A stretch of DNA of 64,000 bases from Neolewinella antarctica (GCF_011927835.1 NZ_JAATJH010000002.1:1-64000), one strand, 5' to 3'. Counted from the stretch's first letter, positions 8,326 to 17,884 are shown. The notes: generated by a model from the sequence alone, not told the origin. Numbers and translations: made by a program.

Positions 8326-8907
8326 TTAATCCTGTTTACTCATCAATCTCTTACGGATTCTGCTCAGAGATTGTGGTTTAATACCGAGGTAACTCGCAAT
8401 TTGGTGTTGCGGCACTACGCCGAGCAGCCCCGGCTTCGTTTCCAGTAAATTAAGGTATCGTTCCTCGGGCGAGGAATTGGCAAAACGAGTCAGTGCCTCT
8501 TTTGCTTCATTTATTTTTCCGATGGCCATTTGCTGAAAAACGGCATCAAGTCTGGGGAGCGCCGCCCGTATTTCTTGCTCGTACTCCTCATTACTAACAG
8601 TTAAAACACAATCTACGGCACATTCCCAGGTGTATTCCGAAGGTTTGCCGTCTTTGGCAAAAGGTGTAAATGATTCGCCTTGCGTGAAAAAGGCCGTCGT
8701 TTTTTCTTCTCCGTCCGCCGTTAGGTACTCCCGGACGCAGCCCTCCACCACGAGGTAACACTTTGTCGGGATTTGCCCCTGCCTCAGTAATACGGTCCCT
8801 TCATTGAACGCACGGACGATGGTTTTCTCAACGATGGTTTCAATTTCTTCCTTATTCAGAAAGGGTATCTTACTAATTTGGGCCCTTATTTTTTCCTCTA
8901 GGTTCAT
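8326..8907 (-). CDS. Crp/Fnr family transcriptional regulator
   Basis: A 193-residue regulator with an N-terminal cNMP-binding-like domain (GTVLLRQGQIPTKCYLVVEG is the beta-roll core) and a central helix. The C-terminal HTH is the short Bacteroidota type (VVPQHQIASYLGIKPQSLSRI, about 163-183). It resembles the regulator at 2355-2924 in architecture but is distinct in sequence. It is upstream of and co-directional with the lipoprotein/hydrolase pair, which it may control. A signal ligand cannot be assigned. Confidence 0.88.
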   Translation of the reverse strand: MNLEEKIRAQISKIPFLNKEEIETIVEKTIVRAFNEGTVLLRQGQIPTKCYLVVEGCVREYLTADGEEKTTAFFTQGESFTPFAKDGKPSEYTWECAVDCVLTVSNEEYEQEIRAALPRLDAVFQQMAIGKINEAKEALTRFANSSPEERYLNLLETKPGLLGVVPQHQIASYLGIKPQSLSRIRKRLMSKQD

Positions 8908-9162
8908 AATTATTGAATTGCGCGCCCGACGCGGCAGTACGATTTAGCCGGCCCTTGCTGCCCTTTACCTTTATGATATCAACTGTGTCGTCCTACTCAA
9001 TATACTGATTTTAATGGTCTAATCGCAGTTGGCTCTGCTGGTGTCCTAAAGGGCTTCTGATTTGCGTTTGGACACGGGCACCCCGCGCAACTACCAGCCG
9101 CACGGCTTTCTTTGCTAGTACGGTCATTCTTTGCCATAGTTAATAATCCTAAACCGCTCAGC

Positions 9163-11844
9163 TTATTCCCCGGACAACACCCTGGCCGGCAGCACCCGCA
9201 TCGCCAGCACCGTAACCATACTAACCACCAAAACGGTAACCAGCAAAGTCAAACCCGCCGCCAGCAAGAACACCCACGGCCCAACGTCAATACGGTACGC
9301 AAAACCAGCTAACCACTCGTCAACGGCCAGCCAACTAAGCGGAGTAGCAATGAGCAGCGCCACCGCGAGGAGCGGTAAATACTCCCCATTGTAGCGACGC
9401 AGAATCGACCACTGGCTAGCCCCCAGTATCCGGCGTATCCCAATCTCCCGCTGCCGCAGCGTCGTCAGGTAAGCCGTGAGCGCGATGAGCCCGAGTAAAG
9501 CCAGCCCGAAAGCAACAAGGCTGAAGTAAGTGCTCAAAGTAGAAATACGCGACTCATCTTCATAAAGATCCTCCAGATTTGCCTCCAAGAAAGCGTGGGT
9601 GAAAATGGGGTCGAGGTTCATGCCGTCATAAACCGTCCTGACATCCTTTAGAATCTCCGTCGGGCTATCTTCTCGATACCGAACGGCCGCCCAGTATACG
9701 TAGCGGGGGTTGCGGGAAACGGTCATGAGCATGGGACCGACCTGCTCCCGGAGCGAGAACACATTGATGTCCCCAAAAGTCCCGTAGATCTCGTAGGGGA
9801 AACCAACTTCGCCGGTCTCTTCGTCGGTGTACTCCGGTTCCTCGATGATGGTGCGGCCGACCAGGTCAGCGTCCGTCAGGCCGTAGCGGTTCTTGAGGCG
9901 TTCGGCCAGAGTGTTGTTGATCAGGACCAAGCGCGCCGGTGCCTGCTCCGGGTCGGCGACCAGTTCCGGAATGGAAGTCTCTATGTCCAGCAAGGCCAGC
10001 GACTGGAAATCCATATAAACGTTGTAGGCGTCGTCGAATACTTCACTTTGCCCCTCCAGTTTATACGTGAGCTGATTAAAATCCTGTTGCCCCAACGGGG
10101 TGCCCGCCCCGACGGAGGTAACGGACGGCAAGCGCAGCACCTCTTCCCGAAAAGTAGCGAAGCGGCTACTGTCGGCGTTCACGTTGACGTACAGCACTCG
10201 ATCGCGGTCGAAACCCAGGTCTTTGGTTTGCATGTAATTCAACTGCCGGTTCACCAGCAAGGTCAGGCTACACAGGGCGATGAGCAGCGTAAACTGGAGC
10301 GTAATGATCACTTTTCGGGTGGACACGGCGCCTCCGCCCCCGGACTTCATCCGGTGGTCAAAAAGCCCGATGATGGGCTGGCGAGATAGGTATACGGCGG
10401 GGTATAATCCAGCGAGCGAGCCAATCACTAAAGTGGCGGCTACCACGATTCCCCACACCACCGGGGAGCGGAGTGCGCCCTCCCCGATGGCCGTTCCCAT
10501 CAGTGCGTCGAAGCGCGGCAGGAGGAAGTAGAGCACGGTCATCACCAGGGGAAAGGCCAATAACCCCAGCAGTGCGGCTTCGAGCAGGAACTGTCCGGCG
10601 ATTTGCCCGTCACCGGCTCCGAAAACCTTGCGCATCCCGATCTCCCGACTGCGGCCGGTGTGCATCGCTACGGCGAGGTTGGTGTAGTTGCTGATAGTCA
10701 GGAGCAACACCAGCAGCGCCATGATGCCAATCACGTAGAGGTAGGCCGGTTTGCCGGGCGGTTTGAGTTCGTAGAGTAAGTCCGACCCCAGATGGATACT
10801 CCGCAGCGGTTGCACGATGACACCGCCAAATAAGTCCTGCTGCGCCAGGGACGCATTGATCTTGGCAAAGTTGTCGTCGATGGCGGCGGCCAGCGTCGCA
10901 GCGTTTTGCGCGGCGTCGGCTTCCACGTACAGCCGGCTGCCCCAGTAAGCGATGCGTTCGCGGTGCAGGGCGATGCTGAAGTCGAAGTGAGTGTTCGGGG
11001 CCGGGTCCGCCAGCACGCCGGCGATGGTGTAGGTAAACGTATCGATGGTGAGCGGCTGGCCGATGATGTTCTGGTTGCGCCAGTCGGGGCCGAAGATTTT
11101 CTCGGCTTCCCCGGCGGTCAGGGCGGCGGTGTTCGGGGCGGCGGCGAAGGCGGTGGCGGAACCACTCAGGAAGCGGTAGCCGAAGAAGTCCGCGAAGGCG
11201 GCGGGCGTATTTGTTTCTAATAGATTCTCAACTTCGAATTTCCCCTCCCGCAAACGGATCAGTTGTCGCTCGGGAAAAGTCTGAAATTGCACCGCGGTCA
11301 AAATACCCGGCAGCTCCGTCAGCGCCCTAACCCGCTCTAACTGCTCATCCGCATCCGTCTGATTATAATCAGAAAAACCGATCATGCTGTAGCCCTGGGA
11401 ACGATACTGCATGCCCAACCGGTACTTCGCCTGCGCGTTCGGCGTGGTGGCGTCGTAGCGTAATTCGCTCCGCAAATAAAGTAGGGCAATGGCCGCCGTA
11501 ACGATGCCGATCGTCAGGCACAGATAATTAATTAGATTATAAATTGGGCGCGAACGCAGGGTGCGGAGGCCGGTTTTCAAATAGCTGGGTAAGAGGTACC
11601 CCAGGGCAAATCCCGACGGACGAGCGGCCTTACCGTACTCCGCCACGGCCACCCGGGGAACGTCCCCGACCTTCTCCCGGGCACGGGCAAACGCCTCTGC
11701 GGGCGGCAGACCGGACAACAGAAAATGATCGTACCGGTCGTACAAACCAGACTCCAATTCTTCCAAAAAAGAAGGGTCGCTACCGGCGGAAATAAGCTGG
11801 CTACGCCACTGCGCCACCGCAGCGGACACATCAAAAGACTTCAT
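9163..11844 (-). CDS. ABC transporter permease (MacB/FtsX-type, prefix domain)
   Basis: About 893 residues. The frame is open to 11928, but that would overlap the PadR gene; starting at 11844 (MKSFDVSAAVAQWR) leaves an 11-bp gap and begins at the conserved region. Residues 1-80 form a permease prefix domain of the type that follows PadR genes. A TM segment (YNLINYLCLTIGIVTAAIALL) and a large periplasmic MacB-PCD domain come next. A three-TM FtsX domain with the REIGMRKVFGA motif follows, then a second periplasmic domain and a second FtsX domain (REIGIRRILGA). The expected partner is the ATPase at 12972-13676. Confidence 0.92.
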   Translation of the reverse strand: MKSFDVSAAVAQWRSQLISAGSDPSFLEELESGLYDRYDHFLLSGLPPAEAFARAREKVGDVPRVAVAEYGKAARPSGFALGYLLPSYLKTGLRTLRSRPIYNLINYLCLTIGIVTAAIALLYLRSELRYDATTPNAQAKYRLGMQYRSQGYSMIGFSDYNQTDADEQLERVRALTELPGILTAVQFQTFPERQLIRLREGKFEVENLLETNTPAAFADFFGYRFLSGSATAFAAAPNTAALTAGEAEKIFGPDWRNQNIIGQPLTIDTFTYTIAGVLADPAPNTHFDFSIALHRERIAYWGSRLYVEADAAQNAATLAAAIDDNFAKINASLAQQDLFGGVIVQPLRSIHLGSDLLYELKPPGKPAYLYVIGIMALLVLLLTISNYTNLAVAMHTGRSREIGMRKVFGAGDGQIAGQFLLEAALLGLLAFPLVMTVLYFLLPRFDALMGTAIGEGALRSPVVWGIVVAATLVIGSLAGLYPAVYLSRQPIIGLFDHRMKSGGGGAVSTRKVIITLQFTLLIALCSLTLLVNRQLNYMQTKDLGFDRDRVLYVNVNADSSRFATFREEVLRLPSVTSVGAGTPLGQQDFNQLTYKLEGQSEVFDDAYNVYMDFQSLALLDIETSIPELVADPEQAPARLVLINNTLAERLKNRYGLTDADLVGRTIIEEPEYTDEETGEVGFPYEIYGTFGDINVFSLREQVGPMLMTVSRNPRYVYWAAVRYREDSPTEILKDVRTVYDGMNLDPIFTHAFLEANLEDLYEDESRISTLSTYFSLVAFGLALLGLIALTAYLTTLRQREIGIRRILGASQWSILRRYNGEYLPLLAVALLIATPLSWLAVDEWLAGFAYRIDVGPWVFLLAAGLTLLVTVLVVSMVTVLAMRVLPARVLSGE

Positions 11845-11855
11845 ACGAAAATAAT

Positions 11856-12206
11856 TTAATCGGCGATGGAAAGTGGGTTCCCCTCGGCATCCCACAGGCG
11901 GGAGAACATTCGGGAGACGTTGAGCCACTGGCGGCGGTCTTCGGCGAGCCGTTCCTTACCGGTGGCGGTGATTTCGTAATATTTGCGTTTGCGTCCGCTT
12001 TCCGTTTTTACCCAGTGGGAAGCGATCAATTCTTCGTTCTCCATTCTTTTTAGGACGGGGTAGAGCATGGCGTCCGTCCAAGCAAGTTCTCCGGCGGAGA
12101 GTCGTTCTACTTCCTGGATGATGCGGTAGCCGTAGTTTTTTCCGTGGGATAGGATGGAGAGGACTAAGGGTTTTGTGGAGGCGGCTACTAGGGTTTTTGT
12201 GGTCAT
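11856..12206 (-). CDS. PadR family transcriptional regulator
   Basis: A 116-residue winged-HTH protein with the PadR signature: HGKNYGYRIIQEVERLS, then AWTDAMLYPVLKRMENEELI and the wing TESGRKRKYYEITATG. PadR proteins usually repress a neighbouring transporter and are released by the substrate. The gene sits 11 bp before the prefix-domain permease, which is the standard pairing, so autoregulation of that operon is likely. The upstream DNA contains an inverted pair CCTGGTT/AACCAGG (12242-12275) that could be an operator, but this is speculative. Confidence 0.92.
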   Translation of the reverse strand: MTTKTLVAASTKPLVLSILSHGKNYGYRIIQEVERLSAGELAWTDAMLYPVLKRMENEELIASHWVKTESGRKRKYYEITATGKERLAEDRRQWLNVSRMFSRLWDAEGNPLSIAD

Positions 12207-12270
12207 GGTTTTATTGTTTTTATTAATATTGATCTATTTAACCTGGTTCAAAAGACTTAGTATGTTATAA

Positions 12271-12327
12271 CCAGGCCCGGAGGGTCGTCTCTTGTAGCGT
12301 GGGGATGCTTCCCCACGTTTTCGTTTT
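12271..12327. repeat. Direct repeat unit with hairpin, copy 1
   Basis: The segment contains AGGCCCGGAGGGTCGTCT followed by a perfect stem, CGTGGGGA (12298-12305) with TCCCCACG (12310-12317), and a T-rich tail. It recurs at 12647-12725 with the stem opened by an insertion. The hairpin plus TTTT would act as a plus-strand terminator if transcribed. Confidence 0.7.
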
Positions 12328-12413
12328 ACAATGCGTAGGATTAATTTCCCCTATTTTCGTTTTTACCCATTTTATATTTCTTTTCGGAAGAAAAGAAACA
12401 AAATTCTTGTCCT

Positions 12414-12600
12414 TTGAGCCTGGCTGATCAATGTTTTGGTGCTGGAAAGGCTAAAATCCGTAAACTCGCCGCTCACTTTGTGTCTCAGGATTAAACTTCT
12501 TGGTAACATCAACTGGTGGTTTTAATACATAATTAGTGGGGGCTCAAACAGTACGGATTTCTTCACGCCTTTCCAGCACCAAAACATCGGCCAGGCTCAA
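12414..12600. repeat. Large imperfect inverted repeat (49-bp arms)
   Basis: The left arm 12414-12462 begins TTGAGCCTGGCTGATCAATG. The right arm 12552-12600 is its reverse complement apart from a few indels and substitutions; both contain the GTTTTGGTGCTGGAAAGGC core or its complement. The arms enclose 89 bp, and a separate perfect hairpin TTTCTTTTC/GAAAAGAAA precedes at about 12377. There is no coding sequence. The stretch separates the PadR/permease genes from the ATPase gene. Confidence 0.75.
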
Positions 12601-12646
12601 GGGACGATCAACAAGGACTTGTGATATTTAATATATCTTATCATTT

Positions 12647-12725
12647 AGGCCCGGAGGGTCGTCTATCGTAGCGTGGGACCACGAAGTAGACGCGCAGCGC
12701 ATGCTTCCCCACGTTTTCGTTGTTC
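12647..12725. repeat. Direct repeat unit with hairpin, copy 2
   Basis: It repeats 12271-12327 (AGGCCCGGAGGGTCGTCT, GTAGCGTGGGA, then TGCTTCCCCACGTTTTCG), but about 20 bp is inserted between the stem arms. Together with copy 1 it brackets the large inverted repeat, giving a composite unit of about 450 bp. Confidence 0.68.
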
Positions 12726-12885
12726 CCACATTCTGGTATTCCCATATTTTGTTATTCCTACATTTTGGTATTTCCATATTTTAATATTCCTATATTTTTA
12801 ATATTCCACATGTCCGTTGTTTCTACATATTTATCATTCCAAAATTTTGTTGTCCCCGTATTTTAGTCATTTCATGTTGCTGTCG
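12721..12885. repeat. Degenerate 15-17-bp tandem repeat
   Basis: About nine consecutive units vary around ATTCCCATATTTTGTT (examples ATTCCTACATTTTGGT, ATTTCCATATTTTAAT, ATTCCAAAATTTTGTTG). The array is AT-rich and directly precedes the gene-less lead into the ATPase stop codon. No coding frame survives across it. Confidence 0.7.
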
Positions 12886-12971
12886 TGCCAATCTTTTTGT
12901 TTTCCCGGATGCCTCCCCAAATTTCCATTCAAAAAGGAGTAATTGTTAATTCTCTCAAAATCTCCAAATAA

Positions 12972-13676
12972 TCATCTCGCAAGAAACTCCTTTTCCAACC
13001 CCAATACTTTTCCATCAAACAACTCCACCACCCGCCCAGCAAACCCAGCATCCTTCATAGCATGCGTAACCATAACAATAGTAGCCCCACCCGCATGAAA
13101 TTCTTTTAATTTACGCATCACCGACCGGCTATTCTCCGAATCCAAATTACCGGTCGGCTCATCCGCCAGAATAAGCGAAGGATTAGTCACAATCGCCCGC
13201 GCAATCGCCACCCGCTGCTGCTGCCCACCGGATAGTTGCCGCGGATAATGACCGGCCCGGTGCCCCATTTCGAGTTCGCTCAGGGCTCTGTTAACCCGCT
13301 CCCGCCGCTCGGCCGTCGGCACCTTGAGGTAAACCAACGGTAGTTCGACGTTTTCAAAGGCGGACAACTCGTCGATCAGGTTGAAGCTCTGGAAGATGAA
13401 GCCCATGTGGTTCTTGCGGAACGCCGCTCGTTTACGGCGGGAGAGGGTAGTGACGTCTGTCCCCAGAAAGTTATACGTCCCCCGACTCGGCTCGTCAATC
13501 ATGCCGACAACGTTGAGCAGCGTCGATTTACCACTTCCGGAAGGACCCATGATGGCTACGAACTCCCCCTGAGCAATATTTAGGTTAAGCCCGTTGAGGG
13601 CCGCGGTTTGGAGCTCGGCGGTGTAATGAATTTTATGGACATCCCGCAGGGAGACGACGGTTGGTGTTGCGGACAT
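12972..13676 (-). CDS. ABC transporter ATP-binding protein (MacB/LolD-type)
   Basis: A 234-residue ATPase with Walker [10 protein letters not shown] at residues 44-52, Q-loop segment [24 protein letters not shown] signature LSGGQQQR, Walker [14 protein letters not shown] and H-loop VMVTHAM. The length and motifs fit the MacB/LolD/FtsE class that powers MacB-type permeases. It starts 8 bp after the adaptor gene ends, so the two are an operon. The partner permease is most likely the gene at 9163-11844, now separated by the repeat-filled gap. Confidence 0.95.
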   Translation of the reverse strand: MSATPTVVSLRDVHKIHYTAELQTAALNGLNLNIAQGEFVAIMGPSGSGKSTLLNVVGMIDEPSRGTYNFLGTDVTTLSRRKRAAFRKNHMGFIFQSFNLIDELSAFENVELPLVYLKVPTAERRERVNRALSELEMGHRAGHYPRQLSGGQQQRVAIARAIVTNPSLILADEPTGNLDSENSRSVMRKLKEFHAGGATIVMVTHAMKDAGFAGRVVELFDGKVLGLEKEFLAR

Positions 13677-13684
13677 AGGGGTAT

Positions 13685-14938
13685 TTAATTAATGATGATA
13701 GTTTCGTATTCCTGAAATCCGTCGTAAGCGGACGTGATGACCCGGTCGCCGGGGCTCAGGCCCTCCAGTACTTCGTAATAATCGGGGTTCGCCCGGCCGA
13801 GCTGGATGGGCGTGCGTTCCGCGCGGCCGTCGGGTAATAAGCGGTAGACCCAGCGCCCGCCGGTCGAGCCGTAGAAATTTCCGCTGGCCAGTAGGACGGA
13901 AGGTTTGGGTGTCCCGAAGAGGAGGCGAATGCGCTTACTCTGCCCCTTGGTCCATTCCCTGGCACCAGTCCCGTACTTTGTCGGGACGCCCAACGCCATA
14001 ACCTCAATTCGAAACCGCCCATTCTCTACCGCCGGATAAACTTTGCGCACCGCCAGCTCGACGGTGTCGTCACCGAACAGCAGCAGACCGGGCTGATCGG
14101 GGTAGATGCGATCGAGGTGAAATTCGTCGACTTCCGCGACCAGGATCGGCCGTTCCAACCGGTAAATCTCGCCCAGCCGCTCGCCGGTTGCGATGGCCTG
14201 ACCGCCGCGCACCGTGAAATCGCTCAAGCGACCGTCGGCCGCCGCCAGTACGTAGCGCCGGTCCAGAATCGCCCGCACCCGTCCCAAATTACGGACTAAC
14301 CGAACCTCCGCATCTGCAATCTGCCGGAGTTGCGACCGCCGCGCGCTACTGTCCGCCCGGTAAGCTTGTTGCAGCAAATCCCGCCGCTGGGCGTAGTAAG
14401 CAAATCCGTTTTCCGTCGGTTCGAAGTCGCTGCGGGCGATCAGCGAATCCGCAAGTAAAACGGTACTCCGCGCAAATTGCTTCTCCCGCAACCGCAGTTG
14501 ATAATCGACTTCCACGAGCTGGTCGCGCCGCGTAAAGTCGTTCTGATTGAGCAGCAGCCGCGTCTGCCGCTGGGCGTTCAACTGCTCGATCAACTGGCTT
14601 TCACGCTGCATCACTTCCAGCTCCAGGTCCGCGTTAGAAATAAACAGCAGCGTATCGCCCCGCCGCACCTGCTGCCCCGACTCCGCATAAATCCGCCCCA
14701 CATTCCCCGCCACTTTGCTGTCTACATAATAGGTCTCCTCCGGAATCACCCGCCCCGTCAGGTTGATGTACTCGTAAAACTGATCGTTCGTCACTGTTTG
14801 CACCGTCAGTTGTCCGCCGGGCACGCGCGTTGTACTATCCTGGCTGAGGTAGTAACCGGCCAGTCCGGCTACGGCCACCAGTAGTATTGCCGCGAAGTAC
14901 CAGCGCTTGAAGCGGGGGGTGTTTCTCTTGCTGTCCAT
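13685..14938 (-). CDS. HlyD/MacA-type periplasmic adaptor
   Basis: A 417-residue membrane-fusion protein. The N-terminal TM anchor (WYFAAILLVAVAGLAGYYL, about 13-31) is followed by the first half of a barrel-sandwich (VIPEETYYVDSKVAGNVGRI, then VRRGDTLLFISN). A long helical hairpin follows (about 105-220), then the second lipoyl half (VLAAADGRLSDFTVRGGQAI), a beta barrel and the membrane-proximal domain (GRAERTPIQLGRANPDYYEV). It links an inner-membrane ABC pump to an outer-membrane channel. It is first in the operon, ahead of the ATPase. Confidence 0.9.
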   Translation of the reverse strand: MDSKRNTPRFKRWYFAAILLVAVAGLAGYYLSQDSTTRVPGGQLTVQTVTNDQFYEYINLTGRVIPEETYYVDSKVAGNVGRIYAESGQQVRRGDTLLFISNADLELEVMQRESQLIEQLNAQRQTRLLLNQNDFTRRDQLVEVDYQLRLREKQFARSTVLLADSLIARSDFEPTENGFAYYAQRRDLLQQAYRADSSARRSQLRQIADAEVRLVRNLGRVRAILDRRYVLAAADGRLSDFTVRGGQAIATGERLGEIYRLERPILVAEVDEFHLDRIYPDQPGLLLFGDDTVELAVRKVYPAVENGRFRIEVMALGVPTKYGTGAREWTKGQSKRIRLLFGTPKPSVLLASGNFYGSTGGRWVYRLLPDGRAERTPIQLGRANPDYYEVLEGLSPGDRVITSAYDGFQEYETIIIN

Positions 14939-15653
14939 TTGCCTAATGTTGTTAGGTATGTAAGCCTAATGGTATTAGGTATGATTTGTAAGTTTTGGGG
15001 GTTTTGTTTTATGGAAGTGGGTTTGGTTCTCAGCTGAGTTTGCTGGTTCCTATAAAAATCTGGGTCCCGACTAAGTCGAGACAAGCACCAGAATGATTCG
15101 AGAGGGAGCGGGGTAGCAATCGTGTACTGTTTCAGGTCGCTAGTTAGTGTGCTTCCAGTTAAGTCGGCACGACCGCGCCTTAATTGGAAAGTACCCTATT
15201 GTCGGTAGCTAACGTACGCCAAGTACATTCGAGGCCCTTGCCTTGCTATCAGGAGTCTCTTCAGCATGTATGCAGTAGCTCGAGTCACTGAGCTTGCTTC
15301 AGTACAACTAAGAGACTTTACTACAAGTATCGAGAACTATAAATGATTGCATTAACAATTATTGCGATGACAATGGTAGCAACTTGAACAACAGGAGTAT
15401 TACTAATCCAACCCCATCAGTAAGCAAATTACAGTATACTTTACCCTGTAATTGCTCCTAAAACCTCACTATATTGATTAATTTTTATAAATTAGACATC
15501 AAATTTAGATATTTTGTAAGATTTTTCATGCAGTTTGTTATTTATTTTGCTATATTGAAGTGTCAAAACATTATTCGGCTTTGGGTGCAGGTTTCAGAAT
15601 GCACGCAGGGGGCGAGAAGCAGTACTAAAAAACACACACAATACACTTGCAAT
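14939..15653. other. Long gene-less stretch at the edge of an AT-rich island
   Basis: No gene is supported. The first part contains a TCCCGACTAAGTCGAGA partial palindrome (about 15064). Composition turns distinctly AT-rich from about 15330. A weak frame from 15474 encodes a hydrophobic, unlikely sequence that runs into the small ORF at 15654. Confidence 0.45.
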
Positions 15654-15800
15654 ATGATGGCTTTGCAAAAATTAGAGCACCAATATTTTGCTAGGAAATT
15701 ACTGGCAGGTAATATGCCTTTGCAATATTTTAGGCAAGTACGTGAGGGCGAGAATAATCTTGGAGTTGAAAGACATACACATTCTCCCCCAACAGTATGA
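15654..15800 (+). CDS. Possible small protein (48 aa) at island start
   Basis: An internal ATG at 15654 opens a 48-residue frame beginning MMALQKLEHQYFARKLLAGN and ending with VERHTHSPPTV. The same frame is open from 15474, but that part looks non-coding. The composition is protein-like and basic/polar. No family is recognised. It lies 85 bp before another small ORF and upstream of the M6 protease cassette, so it may belong to it or be gene debris. Confidence 0.3.
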   Translation: MMALQKLEHQYFARKLLAGNMPLQYFRQVREGENNLGVERHTHSPPTV

Positions 15801-15884
15801 ATGTAAGGAATGATCATTCTCATTTCTTCTATGCCTGATTTGGACGTATAACCGTTATGGTCTTCTACTCTGCTACGTGATTTG

Positions 15885-16010
15885 ATGAATAAGCTTTCAG
15901 TTCTATCGAAAGTTGCTTTAGAGGGTGCTAGAATTGTTTGTCGCCACTATGGAGGCAAGTGGAATAAATTCTCTCACTACAACATCGGCCCACATGGTAA
16001 TCAGGCGTAA
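15885..16010 (+). CDS. Possible small protein (41 aa) upstream of M6 protease
   Basis: ATG 15885 to TAA 16010. The product starts MNKLSVLSKVALEGARIVC and ends HYGGKWNKFSHYNIGPHGNQA minus its first residue. It is rich in His, Gly, Asn and aromatic residues, unlike random translation. The tail recalls the ends of secreted or toxin-like domains, but no family can be named. It sits 137 bp upstream of the metalloprotease in the same direction. It could be a small peptide of the cassette or the surviving 3' end of a larger lost gene. Confidence 0.35.
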   Translation: MNKLSVLSKVALEGARIVCRHYGGKWNKFSHYNIGPHGNQA

Positions 16011-16147
16011 ATCAAAAGCGCTGCCTAATCGTTAACCAGTTTGCAAGTACCGTCAAGCTATACTATCAGGGGTGCGAAACGGCATGACGTGCTAGCCCCA
16101 AATGTACTATACTGTACACCTTTCACTTTACCTAAATATTTGACACG

Positions 16148-17884
16148 ATGCCAGCACCATTTATAAATCAAAAATTTACCTTCACAAACCCTGACGGTAG
16201 TACCATTGAGGTTGTAGGTTCAGGAAACCAGTTTTATGCTAGATTTGAAACCGAAGATGGTTATACGGTAATTAAAGATCCTAAGACAGGATACTACAGG
16301 TATGCTCAACTTTCTGATGACAATAGTAAATTGTTGCCAATAGCGAAGAGTATAAATGATGTAGATCCTAGTGGACTTGGAATAGAAAAACACGTACGTC
16401 TGCGAAAGTCGAGTGTAAGGCAAATAGTTCAAAGTTCTCCTTTGGCAGAGGGGGCAGTAGTCCCTCGATGGAAAACCCGTCGAGCGATGAAGAAAGCCGC
16501 TGTTACTCAACGTCTTTTAGTGGATGGCCCTCAAACTGCCCCGGTGACCGCACCTACCGTTGGTAATTATGTTGGGCTTTGTATACTTGTCAAGTTTCCG
16601 GATGTTACGGATACAATCAGTGTCCAGGAAGTTGGCAACTTCTGTAATCAACCTGGGTATTCTGGATTTGGGAATAACGGCTCAGTACGCGACTATTTCT
16701 TCGATAATTCAAGGAGTAAATTGACTTACACTAATGTTGTGACACGATATTATACTGCTTCAAATAATCGCTCATACTATACGGATCCCGCAATTTCGTT
16801 TGGGTCCCGAGCGAGAGAACTAATTACAGAAGCATTGGATCACTTTAAATCACAAGGATTCAATTTCGGTCAACTGACCTCAGACAGTGGTGGCTTTATT
16901 TACGCTTTAAATGTGTATTACGTTGGGGCACGAATGAATAACTGGAGTGAAGGTCTTTGGCCTCATCAATGGGGACTAGCCTCGTCGTATGATGTTGGTG
17001 GGGGTAAAAAATTCTCCGACTATCAAATAACTAACATGGGCAGCAGCCTGACTTTAAGGACCTTCTGTCATGAAAATGGTCATATGATATGCAGCTTTCC
17101 TGATTTGTACGATTATGGCGGAAATTCTAATGGGGTAGGAAATTTTTGCCTCATGTGCAATGGCGGAAATGACAAAAATCCAGTGCAGGTCGGAGCCTAT
17201 CTAAAAAATGAGGCAGGTTGGTCCACTAGTTTAGTACCTATAACAGCAGGCACTACCGCTAGCCTCAATGCAGCTAATAATGACTTTTACATCTATTCAA
17301 AAAATGCGAATGAATATTTTATCATAGAAAACCGTCAAAAATCAGGTCGAGACACGTTTCTTCCAGATTCTGGACTGGCTATTTGGCACATAGATGAACT
17401 GGGTGATAATGATAATGAGCAGATGACGTCAGCAATGCATTACGAATGTTCCATAGAGCAAGCCGATAATCAATTTGATATGGAGAAGAATGTGAATGCT
17501 GGTGATGCTAACGACCTTTTTAGTGCACCTAATAAAATACAATTTTCTGACAGTACCAGCCCCAATAGTAAGTGGTGGGATGGTAGCAATTCAGACTTGA
17601 AAATTTCGGATATATCTGCTTCAGGATCAATTATGACATTTAAATCCCTCGGTGTTGCCGGTTGGGTATTTGGCAAGAATGCCGTTTACATCAGTAGCAG
17701 GGTAGGTACAAAGTGGGCACACGCAATAATTGAGGATTCTGCCGGTTGGAAGAGAATTGCTCCAACTTCGCTAGATGGAGTCACCAATGTGGTAACGATT
17801 TTGAATGCAGCTGTTACTAAAAATAAAAAAGTCAATGTTTACTTTGGCACAGATGGTGAAATCTATGGCGTTTATATGTCTTGA
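16148..17884 (+). CDS. M6-type metalloprotease without signal peptide
   Basis: A 578-residue protein. Residues 1-60 resemble the M6 propeptide start (FINQKFTFTNPDGSTIEV, then DGYTVIKDPKTGYYRYAQ). The catalytic domain contains the zinc motif HENGH at H308-H312, followed by FPDLYDYGG as in M6 immune-inhibitor-A-like peptidases. The LAIWHIDE segment near 420 is also M6-like. The last 75 residues (from GWVFGKNAVYISS) form a small separate domain that recurs as the next gene. No signal peptide, lipobox or T9SS domain is visible, which is odd for this normally secreted family. It leads a three-gene co-directional group in an AT-rich island. Confidence 0.88.
   Translation: MPAPFINQKFTFTNPDGSTIEVVGSGNQFYARFETEDGYTVIKDPKTGYYRYAQLSDDNSKLLPIAKSINDVDPSGLGIEKHVRLRKSSVRQIVQSSPLAEGAVVPRWKTRRAMKKAAVTQRLLVDGPQTAPVTAPTVGNYVGLCILVKFPDVTDTISVQEVGNFCNQPGYSGFGNNGSVRDYFFDNSRSKLTYTNVVTRYYTASNNRSYYTDPAISFGSRARELITEALDHFKSQGFNFGQLTSDSGGFIYALNVYYVGARMNNWSEGLWPHQWGLASSYDVGGGKKFSDYQITNMGSSLTLRTFCHENGHMICSFPDLYDYGGNSNGVGNFCLMCNGGNDKNPVQVGAYLKNEAGWSTSLVPITAGTTASLNAANNDFYIYSKNANEYFIIENRQKSGRDTFLPDSGLAIWHIDELGDNDNEQMTSAMHYECSIEQADNQFDMEKNVNAGDANDLFSAPNKIQFSDSTSPNSKWWDGSNSDLKISDISASGSIMTFKSLGVAGWVFGKNAVYISSRVGTKWAHAIIEDSAGWKRIAPTSLDGVTNVVTILNAAVTKNKKVNVYFGTDGEIYGVYMS

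Noticed and set aside
12721-12885. CRISPR array
   Set aside because: The repeats are degenerate, contiguous and 15-17 bp, without unique spacers or cas genes nearby.
15474-15653. N-terminal extension of the 15654 ORF (hydrophobic, Phe/Tyr/Ile-rich)
   Set aside because: Sequence looks like translated AT-rich spacer; only the part from 15654 is kept, at low confidence.
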